64,000 bases of DNA from Trachythela sp. YZ-2020 (lineage: Eukaryota > Cnidaria > Anthozoa > Malacalcyonacea > Clavulariidae). Positions 11,360 through 23,219 of the stretch are shown here, piece after piece; position 1 is the stretch's first letter, and each line of letters begins with the position of its first letter. Under the pieces are notes generated by a model. The model was given only the letters and a program-made list of their open reading frames with translations. It was not told the DNA's origin and made no database searches. The position numbers were made by a program, and so were the translations under genes. The stretch covers positions 1,976,001 through 2,040,000 of the forward strand of contig JADLSH010000377.1 of the NCBI GenBank assembly GCA_016169945.1, given 5' to 3'.

Positions 11360-14300
11360 CATAGATATAGGAGGTATAGATCGCCGGCTCGGCCTCGCCA
11401 GGCGTGACATTTTGAACAATCCAAGATGGCGGAACAAGCGGGCAAAAAAAAGCGCGGGAAATTTGTTTGCTAATTAAAGACCTTTAGTTTACGAGCGTTC
11501 TTCAAGTTTTACAGCTGTTTTTAAGAGTTTTAAAGTCGTCTGATTTCAGGTTTTTTGTTTCTGAGTGATAAAAATATTGAACCAGATTCATTTTAGTCGT
11601 TTTAATTTAAAAAAACATGCCACAGTCTTGTGCCGCGTACAATTGTACGAAGAGAAGAGTGCCATCAAATGATGGAACTAACGTTGCATTTCACAGGTAG
11701 AATATGGATTTTATTGAACTAGTTTTAATGCTATTTTTACCGACTGTAGGGGTGTTAACATAGTTTAATCGTAATGCAAACACTACACAGTATCTGTTTC
11801 CTTTTATGCTTTGTTCTTCATCGTTTGTCATTGATTGTATTTATGCAAAAACTATAGTTCGCCGTTCAGACGTTTTTTCACGTTTTAAACATTAACTGAA
11901 TTTTCCCATAACCAACTTTTTATTTGCAAAAAAGAGTAACCATAGATAACCATTGTATATATAAAAGTATAAAAGGCACAGTCCATTTCACAATTAGCTT
12001 TAAACAACACCGCACAAGCACATCAAAACTACTTTGTAAAATGAAGTATTCCAGCAATAATTATATTCAAAATCTGTCCAGTGCCCACTGATCTCAACTC
12101 ATACAGACTCAAAACCCATTAAATTCTCGATTTTTCATGCCAGCGTAGGCGTAGAACACGAGAGAAAAAGTTTTTAAAATCTGACAAGTTAAACAAAATT
12201 GTCAATTGAAATATATTTAAACATAATGTGCTGAAACATAATCATAGGACATAGATACATACACAAAAATTCAGTTTTAATATTCAATGTAAAATTATTA
12301 ATTCAAAACAAAACTTCAAAATAAAATAACCCAACATTTATTGACAATTTTTGTATAATACTGATACACCAGGATATTGAATACCAGGAGACTTTACTTT
12401 TCATTGATTTTTTAAGTAGAGAGCAGAGACTTGAGATAGAGAGCCCTTCAAGTAAAATTAACAAGCATTAGACTGAGTAAATGGGTTACATTGTGGACTA
12501 ACATGTTAAGGATATTGTACACAATATTGTTCATTCTGTGTAAATGCACAAGAAAATCATAGAACAAAGATTTGTCAAATAGAATAATACATGTCCTGTT
12601 TCAGATTTCCATTAAAGAATGCTGTACTTCTCAAAAAGTGGACAGTTGCCACAAAGAGAGCAAACTGGGAACCAACAAGCCATTCCGTACTTTGTGAGAA
12701 ACATTTTAGACCAGAAGACTACATCACAAATGTAAGTGAATTGGCAGCACTTGATATTGACAAAGAAGTGAAGAGAGTCCTAACACCAACCAAAAAGTAT
12801 CTGACACCTGATGCAGTCCCATCTATTTTTGAATTCCCTCCTCATTTAAAGTCCACTGAGAATATCACACCAAGAAAACCTCCAGTGAAACGAAAAATCA
12901 TCTGCAACACCCCTCCACCATCCAGCCCTCCTAAAAGAGAAAAAACCGAGAATATTAATACTCACGACCACCATGGTTACTGCCAGCACCCAGAAAAAGA
13001 AATTTCCCAGTTAAAAAAGAAGTTAACACAAAAGAATAAGAAAATAAGGTCACTACGTGGCAAAAACATTAGGAAGGAAAAAACGATTAAAAAACTTGTT
13101 AAGAAGCTTGAACATATGGATCATCTTACACAAGAACAAAGTGAGGCTCTAACAACCAACTTTGGAGAATTGACGAAGGAAATTTTTAAAAATGAAGCAA
13201 AAAATGCAGAAAAGTCAGCTGGCACACGATACACAGAGAAAATAAAACAATTTTCGATTTCACTACATTTTTATAGCCCAAAGGGATATCAGTTTGTGCG
13301 AAAGGCATTCCACCTTCCATCCCCTAGTACGATAAGATCTTGGGCTTCATCTATTGATTGTGAGCCTGGATTCCTAAAACAAGTCATTACCCACCTCCAA
13401 GACAATCTTGATGAGGACAACAAAGATTGTGTACTGCTTGTTGATGAAATGTCTATAAAGAAGGATGTTCTTTTGGATGCTAAGACAAAAAAGTTTGTTG
13501 GGAATGTTGACTACGGGAAGATTGTAGCAGAAAAACAAGATACAACAGCAGAGAATGCGCTAGTCGTCATGGCAGTTGGCCTGAAACAACCCTGGAGCCA
13601 TCCGATTGCATACTTTTTGGTAAATGGATTGACATCAAAAACGCAAACACAAATAATAAAGGAATCAATCAACCTACTTACCGATGCAGGCTTGGATGTA
13701 CATGCTGTCATATTTGATGGCTGTTCCAAAAATTTAGCAACAGCTCGAGGTCTTGGATGCAACATAAATGCTTTTGATGGATCATTTCACACCCATCTAG
13801 ACCAAACAAACTGCTCTATGTGATTCTTGATGTTTGCCACATGTTAAAGTTGGCAAGAAATGCCCTGGGAGACAAAGGCATATTTTATATTAATGGCCAA
13901 CCATCCATATTCTGGAAGCTCATCACAGAACTGTACAACACACAGAAAGATGATGTTTTACACCTAGGAAATAAATTGAAAAGCAAACACATTCATTGGC
14001 ACAATATAAAGATGAAAGTTGCTGTGGCAGCACAGACACTGAGCAACTCAGTTGCATCTGGTATCAGATATTTGAAGGCAATTGGTATACCAAAGTTTCA
14101 AGACAGTGATGAAACTTCACAGTTTGTCGAGAATATTAACAATATTTTGACATTTTAAATTCAAGAAGCAAGTTTGGGAAGCACTACAAGAGTCCAATAA
14201 CATTGGAAAACATTGACGACTTGGAAGAGTACCTTAGTCAGATCAATAGCTACCTACAACAACTAGAAGATCAAGATGGTGGGAAATTGGTTAATGGTCC

Positions 14301-15707
14301 CAGAAAAACATTTATTTTGGGATTTGCAGTGTCAGCAAGATCTATCATTGCTATAGCTAGACGACTACTGGAAAGGAACTACAATAAATTTGACTATGTT
14401 CTCACTTACCGGTTCTCACAGGATCAGATAGAGATGTACTTCAGCAAAATCCGAAGTCGATTAGGATGGAACAACAACCCAACAGCTTTACAATTTAAAT
14501 GGGCATTACGCACACTGCTGCAAAAGAATCTCATAACAGCACCGACAACAGGTAACTGCACCAACATCGCAGAGAGACCAGAGAAAGAGCTGGAACCCGA
14601 CAAGAGAATCCTGCGATTGCTCGACAGTTCCCAGTATGGCGTGATGATGTTCATGGTTACATTGGAGGGTACATAGTAAAGCAGCTTATTCCATCCACAA
14701 AATGTGTTGAGTGTCTTGATGCCTTGGTTGCCGAAGACAGCAACCAAGTTCCAGATCACTGTTCCTACACCCGCACATCTCCCAGCAGTCCAAACAAGTT
14801 AATTTCCTGAAGAGTTATGGTGCCTTGATAGTCCCTTCACAATCGGTTGTGAAAGTTGTCCAGGTCACCGATAAAATCAGCGAAAAGCTCCACCAGTGGC
14901 ATCTAATGCAGAAGAAAACCCTTCAAGAACTGAAGCAACAAGTCCTGCAGGAGACCAAGCCGTCCACCTTTGTTGAGCTACAGCAGCACTCACGAGAATG
15001 CCACATCCTCGATGAAAATCTGCGCGATGACCATATCACCACGCTCGTCCACGGTATTTCAGACCTGTACGTGAAGATATTCATCCACCGCTTTGGAAAG
15101 ATATACTCAGAAAAGGTAGTTCGCGGTGAAAAGCCTTCAAAGAGGCAAAAACTCAACAAACTTATCCTCTTTGGGAACGATTAAATTACAATTCGGACAA
15201 TAAATTGTAATTCGACAGCAATTGTTATTAAAAAATCAAAATGTGACATATAAATGGTCTAATTGTGCACATAACTTCTCCCTTTTACTGTCAAATCGAT
15301 CCATAAGCGGAAAACGCACATTTATCCTTCGAGTGATATAAAAAATTATAATCTTCGTCTTATAACTTTGTCTTGATAAAGTTTTTCTTTGCATTCACAG
15401 CGAAAATAGAACGTAAACACTCACCGCTCCCGATCAAAATATTTCACGATCTAAAGCGAGAAACCCCACGCTAAGTCCTTCAATGGCATAAGTAAAGATA
15501 GTTTTCTCCAATAAAACCAAAATTACGGCTTAACTCGTTGTCGATTTCCCAAAATAGGTGCTCGAAAATGCCCATTTTAGATACTGTACCTATGGACACT
15601 TGAGTTTTTTGCCCGCTTGTTCCGCCATCTTGGATTTTTTATTTTGGTCACGCCTCGTCACTAGGCTTCAGTATTGGAGTCGGCGATCTATATCTCCTAT
15701 ATCTATG
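11360..15707 (+). mobile_element. P-element/THAP9-type DNA transposon
   Basis: The element starts CATAGATATAGGAG and ends CTCCTATATCTATG, so the termini are inverted repeats. A second inverted block, atccaagatggcggaacaag, sits about 60-100 bp inside each end (11418-11445 and 15607-15634). The 8-bp sequence GAGGGGAG lies directly before 11360 and directly after 15707, the target duplication length typical of the P superfamily. The single transposase gene inside has a THAP domain. Length about 4.35 kb. The ends look complete but the gene is frameshifted, so this copy is probably non-autonomous now. Confidence 0.92.
11617..15184 (+). pseudogene. THAP-domain P-type transposase, frameshifted
   Basis: Exon 1 (11617-11696) encodes MPQSCAAYNCTKRR and ends at a GT donor inside the word FHRFP. 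The exon 2 acceptor is at 12603-12604. Together they form a C2CH THAP zinc finger (C5, C10, then LCEKHF) with an AVPSIFEF box. A lysine-rich coiled coil follows (near 13000-13110), then the RNase H-like core with LLVDEMSI, VIFDGCSKN and SQDQIEMYFSKIR, the three expected acidic positions, and GWNNNP. The C-terminal HGYIGGYIV and CVECLDAL motifs are present. Frame changes occur near 13783 (CA dinucleotide gain), 14145 (T run), 14640 and 14805. Key residues survive but the frame does not. Confidence 0.9.
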
Positions 15708-15715
15708 GAGGGGAG

Positions 15716-16298
15716 TGATTAAAGAGATATATTATTTAGGCTGGTCTACGCAAGCGTGATATGCAAATTTATCTGAAAAATTAGCGACGTCGATTATTGT
15801 TCAGTAAAATGCACGGGAAAATTGATGGACATTGCGTACGAGCCGTGCATATTTGACGACTGATTGTACAATGTGTCTGTGTTATAACTTTATAGCGTCT
15901 GCCGTTGTTTTGTTACACTGTATACTAACATGGTCTTTGACGAAAAGATATATCTGACGAAACGCAGGTACTTGTTACCTTCTTAAGTATGGGAACAAGT
16001 ATTATATTCGCAAAATTGCTAAAATGGCTAGGAATCCCATCGGGAATTTTCCCGCAGACTAAAATAGCAACTATATATAGTCCATCAAGCAATTGCTAAT
16101 AAGAAATATATCAAGAAACGTGGCTGGAGTGTAAAGGACAATCGCGTAAATCTATACTCCAAATACCAGTAGAAGATATTTTAATTTATTATGATCATTT
16201 ACTATGTATGCCGATGCGCACTGAGGCTGTGATTAAATATAGATCTATTATTTAGGACGTGAAACATGTATGTAATATAAGACGCTTGAAACACGTGT
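15716..16298. other. No gene seen
   Basis: AT-rich flank of the P-type element. No recognisable ORF, repeat or RNA. Confidence 0.4.
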
Positions 16299-16710
16299 TC
16301 GGTTGACACACGGTTGACACTGTAAATCGTACAACATTTTCATCAATTTAGCTCTGAGTTGATACGGCATATTCAATTTTTCCACAGTAACTACTAAAAG
16401 AAAGTGTTTAGGGAGCAAGAATTGATATATTAGTGGTTGTTCTTTCCCAAAAAGTATGTAAAATTGTGTGAAGTGTATCGATTGACACTCAACTCTAAAA
16501 ATCACTATAGTAGGCCTATATCAGATATATTTATATAAAAATGTGTCAACCGCTCCAAAATTTGGCTTAATCACATTTAAACTCTTTAATGACTAGCAAA
16601 CACATTGTTAGATATTCTCAACATATTATTCTCAGCCTTGTTCTGTTTTAAAAGCATTTCAGTGGCTCGTTATTTCATTTTTATATAGTGTCAACCGATG
16701 TGTCAACCGA
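16299..16710. mobile_element. Candidate MITE with GTTGACAC inverted ends
   Basis: Left end tcggttgacac followed by acggttgacac (16299-16320). The right end is its inverted counterpart, gtgtcaaccgat followed by gtgtcaaccga (16688-16710). Each end therefore holds two copies of the 8-mer gttgacac, and further copies lie inside near 16482 and 16536. The open frame on the minus strand has no known domain. No clear target duplication was found, so the superfamily is unknown. Confidence 0.6.
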
Positions 16711-17638
16711 TGCTACTTTGATGGCAATCCTCTATTCCGGAAAAGCTTATTAGCATAGCTTGCGCATACAATTAACGTTGGTTTGACCCAAGAGCGGAGG
16801 TAGAATTGTTGATAGTAAGTTTAGAAAAACATGAATTACAAGCTCTCACTTCTTTCTGTTGATTTTCTAGGATTCGAATAAATTGTACATAAAATATATC
16901 CAAAAGGCACCAGCTGACTTGCATCACCATGGTGATGACCATTTCAGTTCAACCACCCGTGGCGCGTTGTTTGGTGCCCAAAGCAATGTGTAATGGTTGT
17001 CTACAATCCTATTTACTATCCACGAACTTTCGAATAATTTGCAACATAAACGTAGTGCTTGAAGTTATAGCTATGTCCAAGTGACCACCTCCTTTCCGTA
17101 GGTACCTCCAAATTAACTACCATCTGAGTGATCCTTCATGGGCGGTACGAGAGCCATGGGGAGACAATTCTATCTGAGAATTCTGCTCTAGATAGATGTA
17201 CACTGTCGCATTAACTACTCGTGTTCAACTAAGCGCTTGCTTGTTTGAGTACCCAATTTAGCAGTTGGCTGATCCATTGCTCGTATACGAATAATAACCG
17301 GAAGTCTATTGCTATGCGATAAACTATCCCTAAATGTAAGATAATGAAACCAAAATAGTCTGGTTTAACTACCACATCACATTAAATAACTCAATAGTTT
17401 TGGGCGTAATTGATAAAAGCTAAAAACACAATAAACCTTAGGGAATTAAAGATGCTATACCCAAACGCCCATATATTCTGTTAATTATTAACTTTTCCAA
17501 TTTCACACGAACTAGAGTGGTTAGAAATGTTGTATTACATCTGCTATGCACAATATAGAAATAAATACATCGCCCTTAAAGCATTCTTTGCCAGTTATTT
17601 TGAAATATACAATAAAAATTTGGGGTATAGTGTTCAGA
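16711..17638. other. No gene seen
   Basis: Non-coding. Small stop-rich frames only. Confidence 0.4.
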
Positions 17639-17884
17639 CAATCCTTTTCAAATGTGTTGGGACAGATGCCCCAAATACCTATTATATTGACAAACGCCGA
17701 TCCCCCCGCCCCCTATTCAATGTTGTGTCCAAAATATTATCATATTTGACGGGGTATGGTCTTACAATCGGGAAACCAACATTGATTGGGGAGGGGGGGG
17801 GAAGGGAGATCAATGTGTATTACAAGTGTACAGATTGACCTATGCTCTAAAACTGCATGTGTCCCAACTACTTTTGAAAGTGAT
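17639..17884. repeat. Dispersed 250-bp repeat, copy 2
   Basis: Direct copy of 10887-11141 with a shorter G run near 17793. Flanks differ on both sides, so this is an interspersed repeat, not part of one long duplication. Confidence 0.85.
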
Positions 17885-18736
17885 GGTACATATTTTTTCC
17901 CTGAGTTTGTTGCATTTCTATATCTACTGAGATCTTTTGCCAGATCTCTTTCTGTCCATTGAGTCTCTCTGGGAGGCTGTCAACTTTAAATGTGCCTGGG
18001 GCCCTGCACATGCTTGATCCACCACTGAGCATGATACTCGCAATCTTTGCTTTTTAAACACATCTTCATACTAAAAGCATCTTCATACTAAAACCATACT
18101 AACAGCTGTTCAGTGTTCATCAAACTAACACTATACTATATATGCAGCTTGCCTGTAGCCCAAGTAAACGCCCCATGCAGGCATCTTGTTCAAGATCATA
18201 CATCAAAATCATCTAGAATATGGTACCCAAAACTATACATTGAACGGTTGAAGCACCACCACAATGTCTCCCATCGACGAACAGAAGTACTAAATTAACA
18301 TTTTCACCGATATCAGTTTCCATACGATCGAAACAGTGCAAAACAATTAGTTGCTACACCCCCGGATTTAACAAAAGTTTACAGACTGACTGACAATGTG
18401 AATTTTTCCCACTCGTCACAATACGAAAAACCTTGCACTAAAACAACCTTTAGAACATCAGAGTATGATCTTTCATTTTGTGCTCTTGGATTAGTGTCTA
18501 AAAAGGAACAAGGTTTCTGGGCAAGGTTTTCCAGAAAGTAAGCAAAAGAGTCATGATTTTAATATTTTTAGCTGTCGAAATTTTCCTAGTATCCAATGTT
18601 TTAACTGAGAGCAATTCAAACAATGAAACTTAGGTCTTGTTACGACCACCTACTACATCACTACATGCTGACATCAGGCTGACATGCACTACATGTAGAC
18701 GCATGTGCGCATTTGCGTACGTATTTTTTAACATAG
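17885..18736. other. No gene seen
   Basis: No supported ORF. A short tandem phrase, catcttcatactaaaa, repeats twice at 18061-18092. Confidence 0.4.
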
Positions 18737-18914
18737 CATGCAGTATAGTTTGTGATTTGAAAATGTGTAGATCATAATTCTACTGTGTGGTCAATACAAC
18801 ATTGATTGATCCTTAAGAGTATTTTAGTATTGATTCAGATATGTCATAGAAAAATAAAAAAAGATTAAATCTCAAAAACTTCATTGCAAAAAGCAAATGC
18901 GAAGTATAAAAATA

Positions 18915-20590
18915 GGTACGCTAAGCGTACATGTATCTGCTCATGGTGATCCCACTGTTGTCATGAAGGAATAATAATCTACTATCCTATTTGGCCCTAA
19001 ATTGTATAAGTTACACATATTTTGTACAAAACATACACTTCATTCAACCAGTAACTTGTAAAGAATAAGAGATTGATATTTGACCCATTAACTGGGAGTA
19101 CCCTACCACTCACAAGTAAAATCATCTGGCATTAGACAGAGTAAAATACTAATAAAAGTAGGGTGCATCTGGGCTTGCCAGCTAATGGGTTAAAAGAAAT
19201 TTCACAAAAATCTATATCAATTTTATAAATATCACAAAAATCTATATCACACACAGTAGAACAAGGTTTTCATATTAATTGTTAAATGGGGTTCACAATT
19301 TACAGTATCACTATACCAGACAGTTTAGTAAATATGACAAATAAAATGGCTGATATAAATTTCACTAGCAGAAACTATTTCCATATTAACACAACAAAGA
19401 TTTTATTTAATTTTATGATGTCATAGCTGAAACATGTTAGGTTCACAATCTTCTCGATATTCCATAATATACTACAATCAGGTATGTGAAAAAATTGTAG
19501 ATGCATGGATGCTGTCAGAATACCAGGTGTTGCTAACACATCCTCACAGAGTTTCAACAGACTTTTTAAACACATTGATACACGATGTCAACATGCGGTA
19601 TTCAGGGATGGAGGAACACAAATGAACTATTTATTCCACATGGATGTGTTAGCAAATAGGTCATATTATTGAAGTCTATTCATCAGTAGCAAATAAATGC
19701 GAACTATGTTGAAAATCAGGAGTATAATTTAACACATGTATATAGTCTGTGAATATAATGTATAAAGTATATATAAACACAGCATATCAGATCCATACAT
19801 TGGCTAGAATTGACTAGTCAAAGCTGCAGTGTTTCGTGTGTTTGCTCACCCTACAATACAAATATGAGGGTGATGTGTAAATGTAAAGTACAGCCAAATG
19901 ATTGCTTGAAAAGACATTAAATATAAGCGATTTAGTAATTTAGAGGAGAATTTGCCTATGGATATGAAGTTCTATTATGAAAATTATAAGTATGTGATTG
20001 TGAGACCGTCTGAAATAAATGTCATGCCAAAAGGAGTATTGTACAGTCTTATCTTTTACCGTCTTAACTATTATATACTATTAACAAAACTATATTTGTA
20101 CACAATATTTTATGGGACCACTATAAAATGTGGAATTGCTAAATGTGGGATTAGCTAGTATTCATGGTAGTCAAATTTACTTTAGTATTGAAAACTTATC
20201 TGCATATAAAACAAGATGCTATATTTTACAATTTACGCGTCAATGTTTTATTAATATGTTGTAGACTTGTAGTATTTCTTATTTTCTGACCTTGATCTTC
20301 GTCCTTCCGAAGATAGTTCGACTGTTCACTGTTTCACTGTTTAGTTTTGCCTTCAGAAATAGAACACTAAATTTTGAAGCATTCTTTGATTTCTTTCCAG
20401 TTTATCCATAGGTTATTATTACAGTTACAATATTACAGTTCAACCATATTATTAAACATACTCCACTCCTTCGCCTACGCCATCTTGCTTTTGATCGCCT
20501 AAGCATTACGTCATTGTTAACAAACCTAACAAACCTAACAAACCTAACAAACTTTCACGCACGATAGCAATATATCTGCTGCGCAGGCAC
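18915..20590. mobile_element. Insertion of unknown type in the left palindrome arm
   Basis: About 1.68 kb present in the left arm and absent from the right arm. The word aaaaata occurs at both borders (18908-18914 and 20591-20597) and only once in the uninterrupted right arm, so it is a likely 7-bp target duplication. No terminal inverted repeat or coding domain was recognised. Contains the MITE at 19079-19193 and the word aaacctaac repeated at 20520-20550. Confidence 0.6.
19079..19193 (-). mobile_element. MITE with piggyBac-like ends (single copy)
   Basis: Ends read ttgacccattaac and gctaatgggttaa, and the interior (tctggcattagacagagta, gtagggtgca) is the reverse complement of the units at 56881-57254. 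TTAA followed by CCC is the piggyBac end pattern. The left TTAA is mutated to TTGA here. Confidence 0.65.
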
Positions 20591-20837
20591 AAAAATATTC
20601 CTCGAAAAGCAGTTGAAGTTTTTTGAAAATTTGGAAACGTTTTCTGAACGTCTAAGGTTGAATGTTACAGTAAATCAAAGCTAAAAGAGTACATATAGCA
20701 TATACCCACTTTATATAGTTGCGCAATTGATAATTTTATAGTTAAAAACAAAATAATATTTTGTACAAATTAAAGTATAAAAAATATACAATGTTGCGTG
20801 TTACCATGGTTACATTCGTCGACTCAGTACTTCATGT

Positions 20838-21390
20838 CAGTGCTTCCACAACCGCCGGTTCAAAATGCCTTTCACAATCTCCAAAATTCCTTTTTTCCCA
20901 CAAAATTTCCCTGCCACCCAAACGGTAGAAAAAATCAAGAAAATTCAGGCAAATTTGAGGCAAATGTATCACAAAATATTGTACGCTCACAATTCTAGGC
21001 ATTTCCAACTTAGAAGTGTTTGGTTTGTAATAAGAACGTGAAATTTGTGTTCATCCGGGGGCGTAGGTGCTTGATAATGGTGGAGGGGTCGAATGGCACA
21101 AGCCTCTGAACGACAAATTTTGAAATTTATAGTCTCTAGATCGCCGGAGATGGCATTTTCAGATTCTTCTGTACCTCTTTTGTTAGGCCTATACTATTTA
21201 TAGCTTCATTTTTACTGGTTTAAGTGGTTTTAGACTTGTAACTGGTATAAGTTACATAAATCCTTGCAATTTCCTTTAATTTTTGTATTTTTCCTTGCCA
21301 TTTCCCTGTGAAACTCATTTCCTTGCATTTTCCTTGCAAGGACCAATATTTCCTTGCTGCAGGGTAAAATCCTTGCAAGTGGAAGCACTG
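20838..21390. mobile_element. hAT-like MITE rich in TTCCTTGC words
   Basis: Begins CAGTGCTTCCAC and ends GTGGAAGCACTG. Flanking octamers are cttcatgt and tttcatgt, seven of eight identical, fitting the 8-bp duplication of hAT elements. The interior contains many short words such as ttccttgc and ttttccttgc. No transposase. Confidence 0.7.
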
Positions 21391-21618
21391 TTTCATGTTA
21401 CAATAACTTTTGGGGAGTAAATTGTTTGGTTCAAATGGGCGAGGGGATTCTGCATGCATGTATTTCTAGTTTATTTATTTATTTTGCCACAATAGATATA
21501 TACACTTAAGAACTAAACAAGACAGAAAAAAAATCAGTGGCCGGGAGCCCACAACAGATTGTAAAGCCAATTACTGTAAAGCCAATTACAACTACAACAG
21601 GACATGGAGATCCTAAAC

Positions 21619-21763
21619 GCTCTTTTCCAGTCGTCGCAAGAACCAACTCGCAAGCCCGCTGCGAGTACTTTCATCCAATCACAATGCTCGACAGTTTGTT
21701 TTAATTACATGCAAGAACTCGCAGCGAGTTTGCGAGTTGGTTTTGCGATGAGTGGAAAAGAGC
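21619..21763. mobile_element. Hairpin MITE inside the LINE
   Basis: Left gctcttttccagtcgtcgca and right tgcgatgagtggaaaagagc are inverted. The match continues through aaccaactcgca and cgctgcgagt. About 145 bp with arms near 50 bp. Target duplication not resolved. Confidence 0.7.
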
Positions 21764-22492
21764 CTTACGTGTGCGTGCTGAGTTGCATTTCAGACACAGA
21801 GACTTCCATGTTCTTGGATCATCCGAATAAAAAATTGTTTGAGACGCTGTTAAATAATGTTCTTTTAGCAAGCTTCTAAAGCGTAATAAATATGTATCCA
21901 TGTGGCGCATTTCGTCAGGTAGGTTGTTCCAAACTCTGCACGTACGCGAGAAGAATGATCGTTGAAAAGTTATAGTTTTACATCTTTTAGGATGAAAGTA
22001 GAATAGACTAGGGTCGGAAGTATTACGGGTTGATCTTGTGGGAATATGTTGAGTTGGCTTGACTTCAGAGTTCATGGTGGTAATATTGTGAACGATTTTG
22101 AAGAAAAATACCAGAGCAAGGAATTCATGCCAGTAAGAGATTGGAAGTAGATGGAGTGAGTTCAAACGTTGTTTATAGGTTATATCAGTCTTAAAAGGTA
22201 GGTTTAGAATGACTTTAGTAGCACGACGCTGGACCCTTTCGACACGTCTGATAAAGTCAATCGATTGTGGGGACCAAACCTGAGTGGCATACCCGAGATG
22301 TGGACGAGCAATGGCAAGGTATAGAGTACGGCGAACTTTAACGTCATTAATGTCACTAACAGAGCGGCGAACACAGCCAAGATATTTGTTGGCTGCTGAG
22401 GTTTGTGCAACTATCTGGCACTTCCATGACAAGTGCTGGTTACCCGTACTCAACGTCACGTTCTTCGTTGAGTCTTCCAATGGGCTCACCAT
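21701..22492 (-). pseudogene. LINE reverse transcriptase C-terminus
   Basis: An open frame of about 260 residues covers the thumb and C-terminal region: NKYLGCVRRSV, ARPHLGYATQVWSP, QRRATKVI, then HPKRCKTITFQRSFFSRT and VWNNLPDEM. This order matches CR1/L2-type LINEs. The catalytic FADD palm is missing, so no polymerase can be made. The last about 22 codons are provided by the inserted hairpin at 21619-21763, read in frame until a stop. Confidence 0.85.
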
Positions 22493-23089
22493 TTACAGCA
22501 TACTCATGGATTAAAGGTGATCTTTCCCGAGTAACTGTCTGATAATTAGTCGCTGGGGCACCTGTGCCCACAGCGACTATATGTTTCGGCACGCATTTTT
22601 GTCGAATCTTGAATCTCAGATTGTTAGCCACAAAATGAATATTAGATCATTACTAGAAATACATGCATGCAGAATCCCCTCGTCCATTTCAACCAAACAA
22701 TTTAATTTACTCCCCAAATGTTATTGTAACCATGGTAACACGCAACACTGTATACTTTTTATATTTTAATTTGTACAAAATATTGTTATTTTGTTTTTAA
22801 CTATAAAATTATCAATTGCTCAACTAAAAGCCCAACTATATAAAGTAGTATGATATTATGTACTCTTTTAGCTTTGATTTACTGTAACATTCAACCTTAG
22901 ACCTTCAAAAAACGTTTCAAAATTTTCATAAAACTTTAACTGCTTTTCGAGCAGTATTTTTATACTTCGCACTTGCTTATGAAAATAATGAAGTTTTTGA
23001 GATTTAATGTTTTTACGTATTTGAATCATTGCATTGACCACACAGAACGCTCTACATATTTTCAAATTCACAAACTATACTGCATGCTA

Positions 23090-23219
23090 TAAATCGGCAA
23101 AGCAAGCATGCAAAATAGACACTGGCCGTTTAAAACGCTCTTTCTTCGGTCTTTCGACTGTTTTTCCTCTTGTTAATTTGTCCTCTAAGTAATTTTCATT
23201 TATCTTGTTTTGGATATTT
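23090..23219. repeat. Dispersed repeat, inverted copy of 9605-9730
   Basis: Reverse complement of 9605-9730 with a few substitutions. It lies just right of the palindrome and may be part of the same ancient element. Confidence 0.7.

Larger units (their letters stand above)
21467..22654 (-). mobile_element. 5'-truncated LINE
   Basis: Minus-strand LINE with a (TTTA)n-type tail at 21467-21485 and the C-terminal third of the RT. It sits at the centre of the large palindrome. An inserted hairpin (21619-21763) lies near its 3' end. Confidence 0.85.
18737..23085. repeat. Large interrupted palindrome
   Basis: The left arm is in three blocks: 18737-18914, 20591-20820 and about 21395-21466. These match in inverted order 22958-23085, 22725-22960 and 22655-22735. 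The arms start with atagcatgcagtatagtttgtg and end with its reverse complement. Gaps in the left arm are explained by insertions at 18915-20590 and 20838-21390. The centre holds a truncated LINE (21467-22654). The arms look like long terminal inverted repeats of a foldback-type element with no transposase left. Confidence 0.8.

Noticed and set aside
16248..16505. Minus-strand ORF of 85 residues
   Set aside because: Lies in a candidate MITE, shows no domain and runs through the repeated gttgacac words.
20281..20320. Possible tRNA or small RNA in the insertion at 18915-20590
   Set aside because: No cloverleaf or internal promoter boxes could be recognised by eye.
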